Assembly (NCBI GenBank): GCA_002411515.1
Contig: DHTF01000087.1
Location: forward strand, 25,509-45,504
Direction: 5' to 3'
DNA from: Proteiniphilum sp. UBA5267
Lineage (GTDB): Bacteria > Bacteroidota > Bacteroidia > Bacteroidales > Dysgonomonadaceae
Length of the DNA stretch: 19,996 bases
The notes under the pieces were generated by a model. The model was not told the origin of the DNA, ran no database searches, and worked only from the letters and a program-made list of their open reading frames with translations. Position numbers and translations under genes: made by a program. Below are positions 1 to 7,044 of the stretch, piece by piece (the stretch's first letter is position 1; the number at the start of each line of letters is the position of its first letter).

Positions 1-22
1 ATAAACATTTATCCACTCAAGC

Positions 23-40
23 CACAAATGAAATTTTGTG
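23..40. repeat. Imperfect hairpin / inverted repeat, 6-bp arms
   Basis: CACAAA (23-28) and TTTGTG (35-40) are exact reverse complements separated by 6 bases. It lies in the leader about 240 bp before the susC-like start, so it could be part of an activator site or the end of an upstream transcription unit. Arms this short occur by chance in A/T-rich DNA, so support is weak. Confidence 0.25.
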
Positions 41-41
41 T

Positions 42-74
42 CTGATTGGAAATTAATAAGCATGCCCTGATTGG
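42..74 (+). repeat. Direct repeat CTGATTGG, two copies 25 bp apart
   Basis: The octamer CTGATTGG occurs at 42-49 and again at 67-74, a start-to-start distance of 25 bp, and AATTAAT follows each copy at 51-57 and 92-98. AraC-type output domains, such as that of the HTCS encoded at 13987-18006, often bind direct repeats roughly two helical turns or slightly more apart. A link to that regulator is inference only. Confidence 0.3.
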
Positions 75-205
75 TAAGAAGCAAACTGAGCAATTAATTT
101 CATTTTTTGAGATAATATTGATATCCCGGATGTAAAATAATAATCAATTTTGTAAAAAAATGAAAAACAGGAATTGATACAAACATGAAAGTCCAAACTT
201 AAAGA

Positions 206-222
206 GCATATTGAGAATATGC
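206..222. promoter_or_regulatory. Perfect 7-bp inverted repeat, candidate operator or leader hairpin
   Basis: GCATATT (206-212) and AATATGC (216-222) are exact reverse complements around a 3-base spacer, 56 bp before the start codon of the susC-like gene. The arrangement fits either a dyad protein-binding site near a promoter or a small hairpin in the 5' untranslated region. It has no trailing T-run on either strand, so it is not an intrinsic terminator. Confidence 0.4.
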
Positions 223-278
223 ATCGCTTGCTTTATTTCTTATAAATCTTTAATAATCTAACTTAACAAAATGATGGA

Positions 279-3200
279 ATGAAAAAGAAAAACTCATTTG
301 ATTTATGGAAGGGATTGATAGCCATTACTTTGTGGGTATTTTCCCTGGGAATGTTCGCACAAAATGTGACAGTAACTGGCACCGTAACCGATGTGACAGG
401 AGAACCTTTAATCGGTGTAACGATTCAGGTGGAAGGAACATCGGTGGGCACGGTAACGGATTATGATGGCAAGTATAGCTTGCCAAACATTTCGCCAAAT
501 GGAACACTGGAAGTATCGTACGTAGGTATGAAAACTCAAAAAGTGGCTATAGGCGGACGAACGCTTATCAATATATCACTCTCTGAAGATTCAGAAATGC
601 TCAGTGAAGTGGTGGTCACCGGTTTTGGGATGTCTCAAAGGAAAGAATCCCTTACATCAGCAATCTCAGTGATTGGGGCCAAGGATCTGAGTCGGTCGAA
701 ATCGTCCACAGCCTCGGGTGCATTGGTTGGAAAGATTGCCGGTATCAATTCACGTCAACAGGACGGAAGACCGGGTGCCACGACAAATATTCAGATTCGT
801 AACATGGGAGCTCCTCTTTATGTAATTGATGGTATTCAGTCGGATGCGGGACAGTTTAACAACATCGACTTCAATGACATTGAGACGATCTCCGTGTTGA
901 AAGACGCTTCTGCCGCCATTTATGGTGTTCGTGCTGCCAACGGGGTCATCGTGGTAACCACAAAAAAAGGATCACGCAACTCCAAAAATACTGTCACGGT
1001 AAACAGCTATTATGGTTGGCAGAGTTTGTATGATTTTCCAAAGCCAGCCACGGCTGAGACCTACATTCGAAACTATATCCAATCAGAGACGGTACAGGGT
1101 GCTACCAATTATCGCTATACGCAGGAGGATTATGAGAAATGGCAACAGGGAACCGAAAAAGGATATCAGCCTTTCGATTGGTATGATTATATATGGGAGG
1201 TTTCGCCACAGACTTATGTGAATGCAAACGTTTCAGGAGGATCGGACAAAATCAATTATTATTTAAGTGTAGGAAACTTGAATCAGGATGCCATCATTGT
1301 AAACTATGGAGGTTTTACCCGTACCAATGTACAGATGAATCTCAATGCCAACATCTCTGATAAACTGAAGGTCGGCGGTGGAATGAACGGACGCATTGAA
1401 AAAAGAGTCAACCCGGGTGTGCCTGGCGGAGATGACTATTGGCTTCCTCGTTTCGGAACATACCGTAACCTGCCTACCAGAAGACCGTTTGCCAACGATA
1501 ATCCGGATTATCCCACCCTCACCTCTACGGAAGCAGGAACAAATTTTGCCTGGCTAACCTATGATTTATCGGGACGATACGAGGAGACGTGGAGAGTGGT
1601 GCAATTGAATTTCGATGCAGAATATGAAATAATGGAGGGGTTGAAAGCGAAAGCGCTGGTCAGTTATTATCTTGCCAATCAGCGTCTCGACAACCAGGAA
1701 TATACCTATAAGCTGTACGGATACGATGAAAATACCGATACTTATCCGGTCATCTTTGAAAATACCAACCCCTGGAGAGAACGTAGGCAAGGTTATAACG
1801 AAGAGATTACAACCAATATTCAACTCTCTTATCAGAAGCAATTTGGTGAACACAATATTTCTGCCATCATGGGTGCGGAGACGATTCAGCGGGATACCCC
1901 CACAACATGGGTGCATTCTATTCCTACTTCCAACGCATTGCACCTGATCGATTATGAGACCATGGATACCTATGATGATACCGGAAACAATACACAAGCC
2001 CGTTTGGGTTATATGGGTCGATTTAACTATGATTATGCCGACAAGTATCTGGTAGAATTTTCGGGACGTTATGATGGATCATGGAAATTTCCACCCAATC
2101 ACCGATGGGGATTTTTCCCTTCTGCTTCGCTTGGATGGCGTATATCGGAAGAAAATTTCTGGCAGGAAAGCAAATTCTCGGATATCTTTAGTGACTTCAA
2201 ATTGAGAGGATCGTATGGTTTGCTTGGAGATGACAATACCAGTGGTTACAACGCTTTTGATTATATGGGAGGTTATACCTATAAAAATGGCGGTTCAGTA
2301 ATCGATGGTAAATATACAATCGGAACCGTTCCCCGTGGACTCCCGGTCACCACCTTATCCTGGATCAAGGCTAAAATATTGGACGTCGGGGTTGATGTAA
2401 GTTTCCTCAATAACAGGTTGTCGGGTTCATTAGACTATTTCGATCGTCTCAGAACAGGACTTCCAGCCTCGAGATACGATATTTTGTTGCCCTCAGAAAT
2501 AGGGTTCAGTCTGCCACAGGAGAATCTGAATTCAGACAGACACAGGGGATATGATTTTATTTTGAAATGGAGTGATAGGGCTAGTGACCTTACCTACTCT
2601 GTCAGTGCCAATGCCACCTATTCCCGCTTTTACGATTGGGACAGATATAAGCCACGTTTTAGCAATTCCTGGAATGTGTACAGAAATTCAATCGTTCAGC
2701 GTTATGGTTACCTGAACTGGGGACTTGAAGCAGACGGACAATTCCAGAACTGGGAAGAAATAGCTACCTGGCCCATCGATAACGACCGTCAGGGAAACAA
2801 AACATTGCGTCCAGGGGATATAAAATACAAGGATATCAATGGCGACGGTGTGATCAACGGGATGGATGAAAGGCCCATCGGATACAGACAAGACTCTACG
2901 CCCATCTTTAACTATGGTTTCAACTTCTCTTTCCTTTGGAGAGGATTCGACTTGGCCTTCGACCTCACCGGTGGCGCATTGAGTACATGGTATCAGGAGT
3001 GGGAGCAGCGTAATCCTTTCCACGATGGAGGTAACAACCCGCAATATTATATGGATAATACCTGGCGTCTTGCTGATATCTGGGATGCCAACAGCGAACT
3101 GATACCGGGTAAATATCCCATGTTGCTGATTGGTAACAGCAGTCACAGTAATTATTGGAACAGCACCTTCTGGAAGAAAAATGTGAGATATTTGAAGTTA

Positions 3201-3401
3201 CGCAATATGGAGTTCGGATATACACTACCCAAATCCATCGTAAACAAAGCCTCCATTTCAGACTTGCGGTTCTATGTAGCCGGACAGAATCTGTTTGGTC
3301 TCACGAACCTGATTGGTGTGGATCCGGAAATTAATGAAACAAACGGATTGGCTTATCCTACCATGCGAATTGTCAATGTGGGTGTAACACTTAAATTCTA
3401 A
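279..3401 (+). CDS. SusC-like TonB-dependent outer-membrane glycan transporter
   Basis: At 1040 residues this has the usual length of SusC/RagA proteins, which form a TonB-driven 22-strand outer-membrane barrel that imports glycan oligosaccharides together with a SusD lid. Residues 1-28 are a signal peptide ending at MFAQ. Residues 29-115 are a carboxypeptidase-D-regulatory-like domain (VTGTVTDVTGEPLIGV). The plug spans about 120-231, with LYVIDGIQ at 180-187, the family signature LKDASAAIYGVRAANGV at 207-223 and TTKKG closing it. The rest is barrel, ending in the aromatic tail TLKF. The plug stretch between IQIRN and PLYVIDG is short compared with many SusC proteins. The ATG at 279 is chosen because the signal peptide starts there; a three-codon frame at 271-282 ends across it. 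The SusD-like gene follows after 8 bp, so the two are surely co-transcribed. Family assignment is firm; substrate is unknown. Confidence 0.96.
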   Translation: MKKKNSFDLWKGLIAITLWVFSLGMFAQNVTVTGTVTDVTGEPLIGVTIQVEGTSVGTVTDYDGKYSLPNISPNGTLEVSYVGMKTQKVAIGGRTLINISLSEDSEMLSEVVVTGFGMSQRKESLTSAISVIGAKDLSRSKSSTASGALVGKIAGINSRQQDGRPGATTNIQIRNMGAPLYVIDGIQSDAGQFNNIDFNDIETISVLKDASAAIYGVRAANGVIVVTTKKGSRNSKNTVTVNSYYGWQSLYDFPKPATAETYIRNYIQSETVQGATNYRYTQEDYEKWQQGTEKGYQPFDWYDYIWEVSPQTYVNANVSGGSDKINYYLSVGNLNQDAIIVNYGGFTRTNVQMNLNANISDKLKVGGGMNGRIEKRVNPGVPGGDDYWLPRFGTYRNLPTRRPFANDNPDYPTLTSTEAGTNFAWLTYDLSGRYEETWRVVQLNFDAEYEIMEGLKAKALVSYYLANQRLDNQEYTYKLYGYDENTDTYPVIFENTNPWRERRQGYNEEITTNIQLSYQKQFGEHNISAIMGAETIQRDTPTTWVHSIPTSNALHLIDYETMDTYDDTGNNTQARLGYMGRFNYDYADKYLVEFSGRYDGSWKFPPNHRWGFFPSASLGWRISEENFWQESKFSDIFSDFKLRGSYGLLGDDNTSGYNAFDYMGGYTYKNGGSVIDGKYTIGTVPRGLPVTTLSWIKAKILDVGVDVSFLNNRLSGSLDYFDRLRTGLPASRYDILLPSEIGFSLPQENLNSDRHRGYDFILKWSDRASDLTYSVSANATYSRFYDWDRYKPRFSNSWNVYRNSIVQRYGYLNWGLEADGQFQNWEEIATWPIDNDRQGNKTLRPGDIKYKDINGDGVINGMDERPIGYRQDSTPIFNYGFNFSFLWRGFDLAFDLTGGALSTWYQEWEQRNPFHDGGNNPQYYMDNTWRLADIWDANSELIPGKYPMLLIGNSSHSNYWNSTFWKKNVRYLKLRNMEFGYTLPKSIVNKASISDLRFYVAGQNLFGLTNLIGVDPEINETNGLAYPTMRIVNVGVTLKF

Positions 3402-3409
3402 CAATAATT

Positions 3410-5236
3410 ATGAATATCAAAAAAATAATCATCATATTATCAGTCGCACTCTTTACATGGAGTGGTTGTGCTGATTTTCTGGAAAGAGAACCCGACACCA
3501 TTTTGTCAGACGACCAGGTGTTTGGTGATGCAGTAATGATCAAATCGGTGCTTGCCAACTTCTATGGCAGAATCACCTGGGGTCAACATATCGACGATTC
3601 TTATCTCTACACAATTTTGGACGAGGCATCGAAATCGGACGGGGGACCAGATACCAGACAGGGATTTGAAGATGACCGCTGGAGGGTATATGATTATACC
3701 TTGCTGCGCAATCTGAATCAATTTCTAAAGGGTGTGCGCGAAACAAAAGTGCTGGATGCTACAACCCAAAAGCAGTTGGAGGGTGAGGCCCGTTTTATCA
3801 GGGCATGGCTTTATTTCAACATGGGGAGAGGTCTTGGAGGAATGCCTATCGTAGGTGACGAGGTATTTGAATATTCTACCGGTATGGATATCACTGCACT
3901 CCAGTACCCTCGGTCCACAGAGGCGGCCCTATATGATTATATCATATCGGAATGCGAAGCCATCAAAGACTTTCTGCCTGTCGATAAGTCGGTAAACGCC
4001 GCTAGAGCAACCAAGTGGGCTGCGTTGATGTTGAAAGCCAGGGCTGCAGTATACGCTGGCTCTATTGCAAACTACAACAACAAGATGCCCGAGCCGATCA
4101 AAACAACTGGAGGGGAAGTGGGAATCCCGGCCAATTTGGCACAAGGTTATTACCAGACGGCGTTGGCCGCGGCAGAGGAGGTGATAAATAGTGGCAAATA
4201 TGAGCTTCAACTTACAAAGCCGGATGACCGTGGACGCAATTTTTATGAGGCTCTTTCTGTGAAAGAAAATAACAAAGAGGTTATCTGGGCCCGGGATTAT
4301 AAATATCCAGGTCAGACGAATGGATTTACACAGAGTAATATACCGGCATCTCACGCAGAGGATATCGATCGTGCATACGCTGGTCCGATATTGAACCTGG
4401 TGGAAGATTTCGAGTACATCAATGAACGCAACGGAGAAATCAAAACAAAAGATGCCAACGGAAATTATATATTCTACGACAACGCCGAAGATGCTTTTGC
4501 AAATAAGGATCCCAGGCTATGGGGGACAGTGATTTATCCAGGTGCGATATTCAAAGGTACGCCGGTGGTGTTACAGGCAGGTCAAAAGTACCTTGAAGGA
4601 GGTGTGTGGAAAGTCAGAACCAGCGAACCAGGTACAAGAGATGCCAATAATGTACTGATTACCTCCGTGAATGGTCCCACGACCACCAACAATCAGTTTG
4701 TGAATAAATCGGGATTTTTCTTCCGTAAATTTATGGATGAAACACCGAGCGCTTCCACTCGTGGGAGACGGAGCGACATGTGGTTCCCTCGCTTCAGGTT
4801 TGCTGAGGCTGTGATGATTGCAGCAGAAGCAGCATTCGAACTGAATCAGCCTGGTAAGGCACTTACTTATATCAACCGGATTCGTGACAGAGCAGGAATT
4901 CAATCGCTAACCTCAGTGACATTTGATGATATCGTACGTGAATACAGGGTGGAGTTTGCTTTTGAAGATCATCGTTACTGGGATTTGAAGCGCTGGAGAC
5001 TGGCCGATAAGGTCTGGAATGGTGTACAGAATGATCCCGATGCGCAACAATGGGCATTGTTCCCTTATGTGATAAATGATCCGGGTAATCCCAACAACGG
5101 AAAGTGGGTATTCGATAAGATTGCCACCCATATGTCGCCTAATCCAAGACATTTTGAGATGAAAAATTATTACAATTTTATTCATCAGGATTGGGTGAAT
5201 AACAATCCCAAGATTGTGAAGAATCCCTATCAATAA
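3410..5236 (+). CDS. SusD-like (RagB/SusD) surface glycan-binding lipoprotein
   Basis: This 608-residue protein follows the SusC-like gene directly, the invariant gene pair of Bacteroidota PULs. It would form the extracellular lid of the transporter and bind the glycan. The signal peptide ends in a lipobox TWSGC with the lipidated Cys at 20. The mature start (C-ADFLEREP) carries acidic residues close behind the Cys, which favours surface export. SusD features include the helical TPR-like N-terminal part (LEGEARFIRAWLYFNMGRGLGG around residues 121-142) and the C-terminal signature with INRIRDRAG, the EYRVEFAFEDHRYWDLKRW region near residues 507-525, and a tail ending NPYQ. No truncation is seen. 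The glycan cannot be predicted because SusD ligand residues are poorly conserved. Confidence 0.95.
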   Translation: MNIKKIIIILSVALFTWSGCADFLEREPDTILSDDQVFGDAVMIKSVLANFYGRITWGQHIDDSYLYTILDEASKSDGGPDTRQGFEDDRWRVYDYTLLRNLNQFLKGVRETKVLDATTQKQLEGEARFIRAWLYFNMGRGLGGMPIVGDEVFEYSTGMDITALQYPRSTEAALYDYIISECEAIKDFLPVDKSVNAARATKWAALMLKARAAVYAGSIANYNNKMPEPIKTTGGEVGIPANLAQGYYQTALAAAEEVINSGKYELQLTKPDDRGRNFYEALSVKENNKEVIWARDYKYPGQTNGFTQSNIPASHAEDIDRAYAGPILNLVEDFEYINERNGEIKTKDANGNYIFYDNAEDAFANKDPRLWGTVIYPGAIFKGTPVVLQAGQKYLEGGVWKVRTSEPGTRDANNVLITSVNGPTTTNNQFVNKSGFFFRKFMDETPSASTRGRRSDMWFPRFRFAEAVMIAAEAAFELNQPGKALTYINRIRDRAGIQSLTSVTFDDIVREYRVEFAFEDHRYWDLKRWRLADKVWNGVQNDPDAQQWALFPYVINDPGNPNNGKWVFDKIATHMSPNPRHFEMKNYYNFIHQDWVNNNPKIVKNPYQ

Positions 5237-5264
5237 ATCGTAACATGATTAAAATAATTGCAAG

Positions 5265-5939
5265 ATGAAAATGTATAAATATATTCTATTGTTTGTGATT
5301 GTAGTTTTTACAGCCACCAGTTGTGGTCTCGACAACTACGATGCACCCCAGTCGAGATTGCACGGTAAGATAACCTATAACGGTCAAACACTGGGATTGC
5401 GTGGAACAGGTGAAGCCGTGCGTTTGCAATTGTATCAGGACGGATACCAGCTGCATGACAACATCCAGGTTTATGTGGATCAGAATGGTACCTTTGAGGC
5501 ACTGCTTTTTGATGGTGAATATAAACTGGTTACACGTGATAGAAACGGTCCTTGGGTAAATACACGCGACACCATTGTTGTGAATTTAAAAGGATCTACT
5601 GAAATAGAAGTCCCTGTTACCCCGTTTTTCACAATTGACAATGAGTCTATTACCTTGAATGGCTCCATGTTGAATGCAACATTCAATGTTAACAAGATTG
5701 TGAGCACGGCCAACATTGATTATGTTACCCTGCTGGTAAGTAAAACATCTTTTGTAGATGATGCGACCAACATTGCACGCAAGGATTTCAAAGAAGTTCA
5801 GGCCGGTTCGCAGAATCTATCGTTAGATTTGTCGGGTAACGCCAATGTGGCTTCAGCCAAGGCTCTCTTCGCCAGGGTCGGCGTAAGAACTGTAGGAGCC
5901 GATCAGGCTATTTATTCAGAAGTGGTTCGGATTAAATAA
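5265..5939 (+). CDS. DUF3823 lipoprotein, probable surface glycan-binding protein
   Basis: This 224-residue lipoprotein is encoded 28 bp after the SusD-like gene, the usual position of PUL surface glycan-binding proteins. The signal peptide ends in TATSC with the lipidated Cys at 20, followed by GLDNYDAPQS, a typical DUF3823 opening (CxxDNYxAP). The N-terminal beta domain (about 25-115) has the pattern LHGKITYNGQ then GTFEALLFDGEYKL. A second beta domain (about 116-224) follows, consistent with the two-part Pfam DUF3823 architecture. Glycan binding is inferred from family and context; no enzyme motif is visible. The gene closes the uptake module, since a strong terminator begins 11 bp after its stop codon. 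A seven-codon frame at 5245-5268 ends with a TGA that overlaps this ATG. Confidence 0.85.
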   Translation: MKMYKYILLFVIVVFTATSCGLDNYDAPQSRLHGKITYNGQTLGLRGTGEAVRLQLYQDGYQLHDNIQVYVDQNGTFEALLFDGEYKLVTRDRNGPWVNTRDTIVVNLKGSTEIEVPVTPFFTIDNESITLNGSMLNATFNVNKIVSTANIDYVTLLVSKTSFVDDATNIARKDFKEVQAGSQNLSLDLSGNANVASAKALFARVGVRTVGADQAIYSEVVRIK

Positions 5940-5949
5940 TTCTTTTCTT

Positions 5950-5997
5950 AGAGAGAAGCTGCAATTGTTTAATTGTGGCTTCTCTCTTTTATTCTTT
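5950..5997 (+). terminator. Strong intrinsic terminator between transporter and enzyme genes
   Basis: The stem pairs 5950-5966 with 5971-5987. The outer 10 bp (AGAGAGAAGC / GCTTCTCTCT) are perfect, two G-U wobbles follow, then CAATT pairs with AATTG around a GTTT loop. The tract TTTTATTCTTT follows at once (5987-5997). This is the classic hairpin-plus-U-tract form, pointing along the + strand. It starts 11 bp after the DUF3823 stop and ends 8 bp before the GH43 start, so it can end or attenuate transcription between the uptake genes and the enzymes. Confidence 0.85.
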
Positions 5998-6004
5998 GAC
6001 TATA

Positions 6005-6976
6005 ATGGTAAAAAATTGCACATTATTTCACTGTCTTATTTTGCTGGTAACGATCTCTTTGTTTTCGTGTAAAAGTCCACAAGTTAGCAGAGAAAAAATA
6101 AATTCGGACGACCTTATACCGCTGGCTGATCCGTTTATTTTATTGTATCAGGATACCTACTACGCCTATGGAACCGGTGCGACAGACGGAATTGAGGTGA
6201 TGACATCAAAAGACCTCCAAGCATGGAAAAGGATACCCCAACTGGCGTTGCACAAGAAGGACTCGTATGGGGAAAAATGGTTTTGGGCACCCGAAGTTTA
6301 TTATGTTAACCATCGTTTTTACATGTATTACACAGCCGAAGAACATATTTGTGTCGCCACCTCAGACTCTCCTTTGGGCCCCTTTGTGCAAGAATTTCAG
6401 AAACCTATGTTCGAGGATGAAAAGTCGATTGATAATTCACTTTTTATCGACGATGACGGCAAGGCATATCTTTTTTTTGATCGTTTTAATGACGGCTTAA
6501 ATATCTGGGTGGCTGAGCTGGAGGAAGATCTGATGACCATCAAAGAAGAGACGATGCGTCCCTGCATTCACGTTTCACAGGATTGGGAGGAGGTATGGCC
6601 AAGAGTAAATGAAGGATCTTTCGTTGTCAAGCATAACGGGGTCTATTATATGACGTATTCTGCCAACAGCTATGAAAGTCCATTCTATGGCATTGGATGC
6701 GCCACTGCCACAGAAATTATGGGAGAATGGACAAAATATCCACACAATCCCTTGTTACAGAAGCCCGGTAACCTGGTTGGAGTAGGGCATAGTTCTTTGT
6801 TTAAAGACAAAAAAGGGGATTGGAAAATAGTATTTCACGCCCACAACGATATCAACAAGATTCATCCCAGAAACATGTATATCAGCAATGTGGGTTTTAA
6901 GAAAATCAATGGGGTTGAACAACTATATATTGACCCAGATTTCAAAATTCCTTTTTTGGTAACAGTGTCTGAGTAA
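6005..6976 (+). CDS. GH43-family glycoside hydrolase, lipoprotein
   Basis: This is a 323-residue single-domain member of GH43, inverting five-bladed beta-propeller enzymes that are mostly arabinofuranosidases, arabinanases, xylosidases or galactosidases. The catalytic triad is visible: Asp42 as base in LADPFIL, Asp143 as pKa modulator in SIDNSLFID, and Glu203 as acid in NEGSF. His262 in GVGHSS and the later HAHN motif match conserved blade positions. Residues 1-22 are a lipoprotein signal (SLFSC, Cys22). The mature start KSPQVS lacks acidic residues near the Cys, so a periplasm-facing location is likely. I chose the ATG at 6005; the longer frame from GTG at 5975 would begin inside the terminator hairpin and spoil the signal peptide. 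There is no carbohydrate-binding module. Subfamily and sugar specificity cannot be fixed by eye. Confidence 0.88.
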   Translation: MVKNCTLFHCLILLVTISLFSCKSPQVSREKINSDDLIPLADPFILLYQDTYYAYGTGATDGIEVMTSKDLQAWKRIPQLALHKKDSYGEKWFWAPEVYYVNHRFYMYYTAEEHICVATSDSPLGPFVQEFQKPMFEDEKSIDNSLFIDDDGKAYLFFDRFNDGLNIWVAELEEDLMTIKEETMRPCIHVSQDWEEVWPRVNEGSFVVKHNGVYYMTYSANSYESPFYGIGCATATEIMGEWTKYPHNPLLQKPGNLVGVGHSSLFKDKKGDWKIVFHAHNDINKIHPRNMYISNVGFKKINGVEQLYIDPDFKIPFLVTVSE

Positions 6977-7044
6977 ATCGACCAGATAAATATCCGTCAG
7001 CAAAAAGAGTCTCGGAAATCAATCTAATGAAATAAATATTGAAT

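Larger units (their letters stand above)
1..278 (+). promoter_or_regulatory. Non-coding leader upstream of the susC-like gene
   Basis: This A/T-rich stretch has no convincing coding frame and precedes the first gene of the PUL, so it should hold the promoter and activator sites. I see a 6-bp inverted repeat (23-40), an 8-bp direct repeat (42-49 and 67-74) and a perfect 7-bp inverted repeat (206-222). I looked for the Bacteroides promoter consensus (-33 TTTG, -7 TAnnTTTG). There is only a one-mismatch -7-like box at 145-152 (CAATTTTG) without a properly spaced -33 TTTG, so I do not assign a promoter. The role as control region is inferred from position. Confidence 0.55.

Noticed and set aside
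145..152. CAATTTTG as a Bacteroides -7 promoter box for the susC-like gene
   Set aside because: It has one mismatch to TAnnTTTG and the nearest upstream TTTG (106-109) is 35 bases away, too far for a -33 element.
7039..7044. TTG at 7039 as start of the DUF4965 gene
   Set aside because: An ATG two codons later gives a standard lipoprotein signal; TTG starts are uncommon and nothing supports it here.
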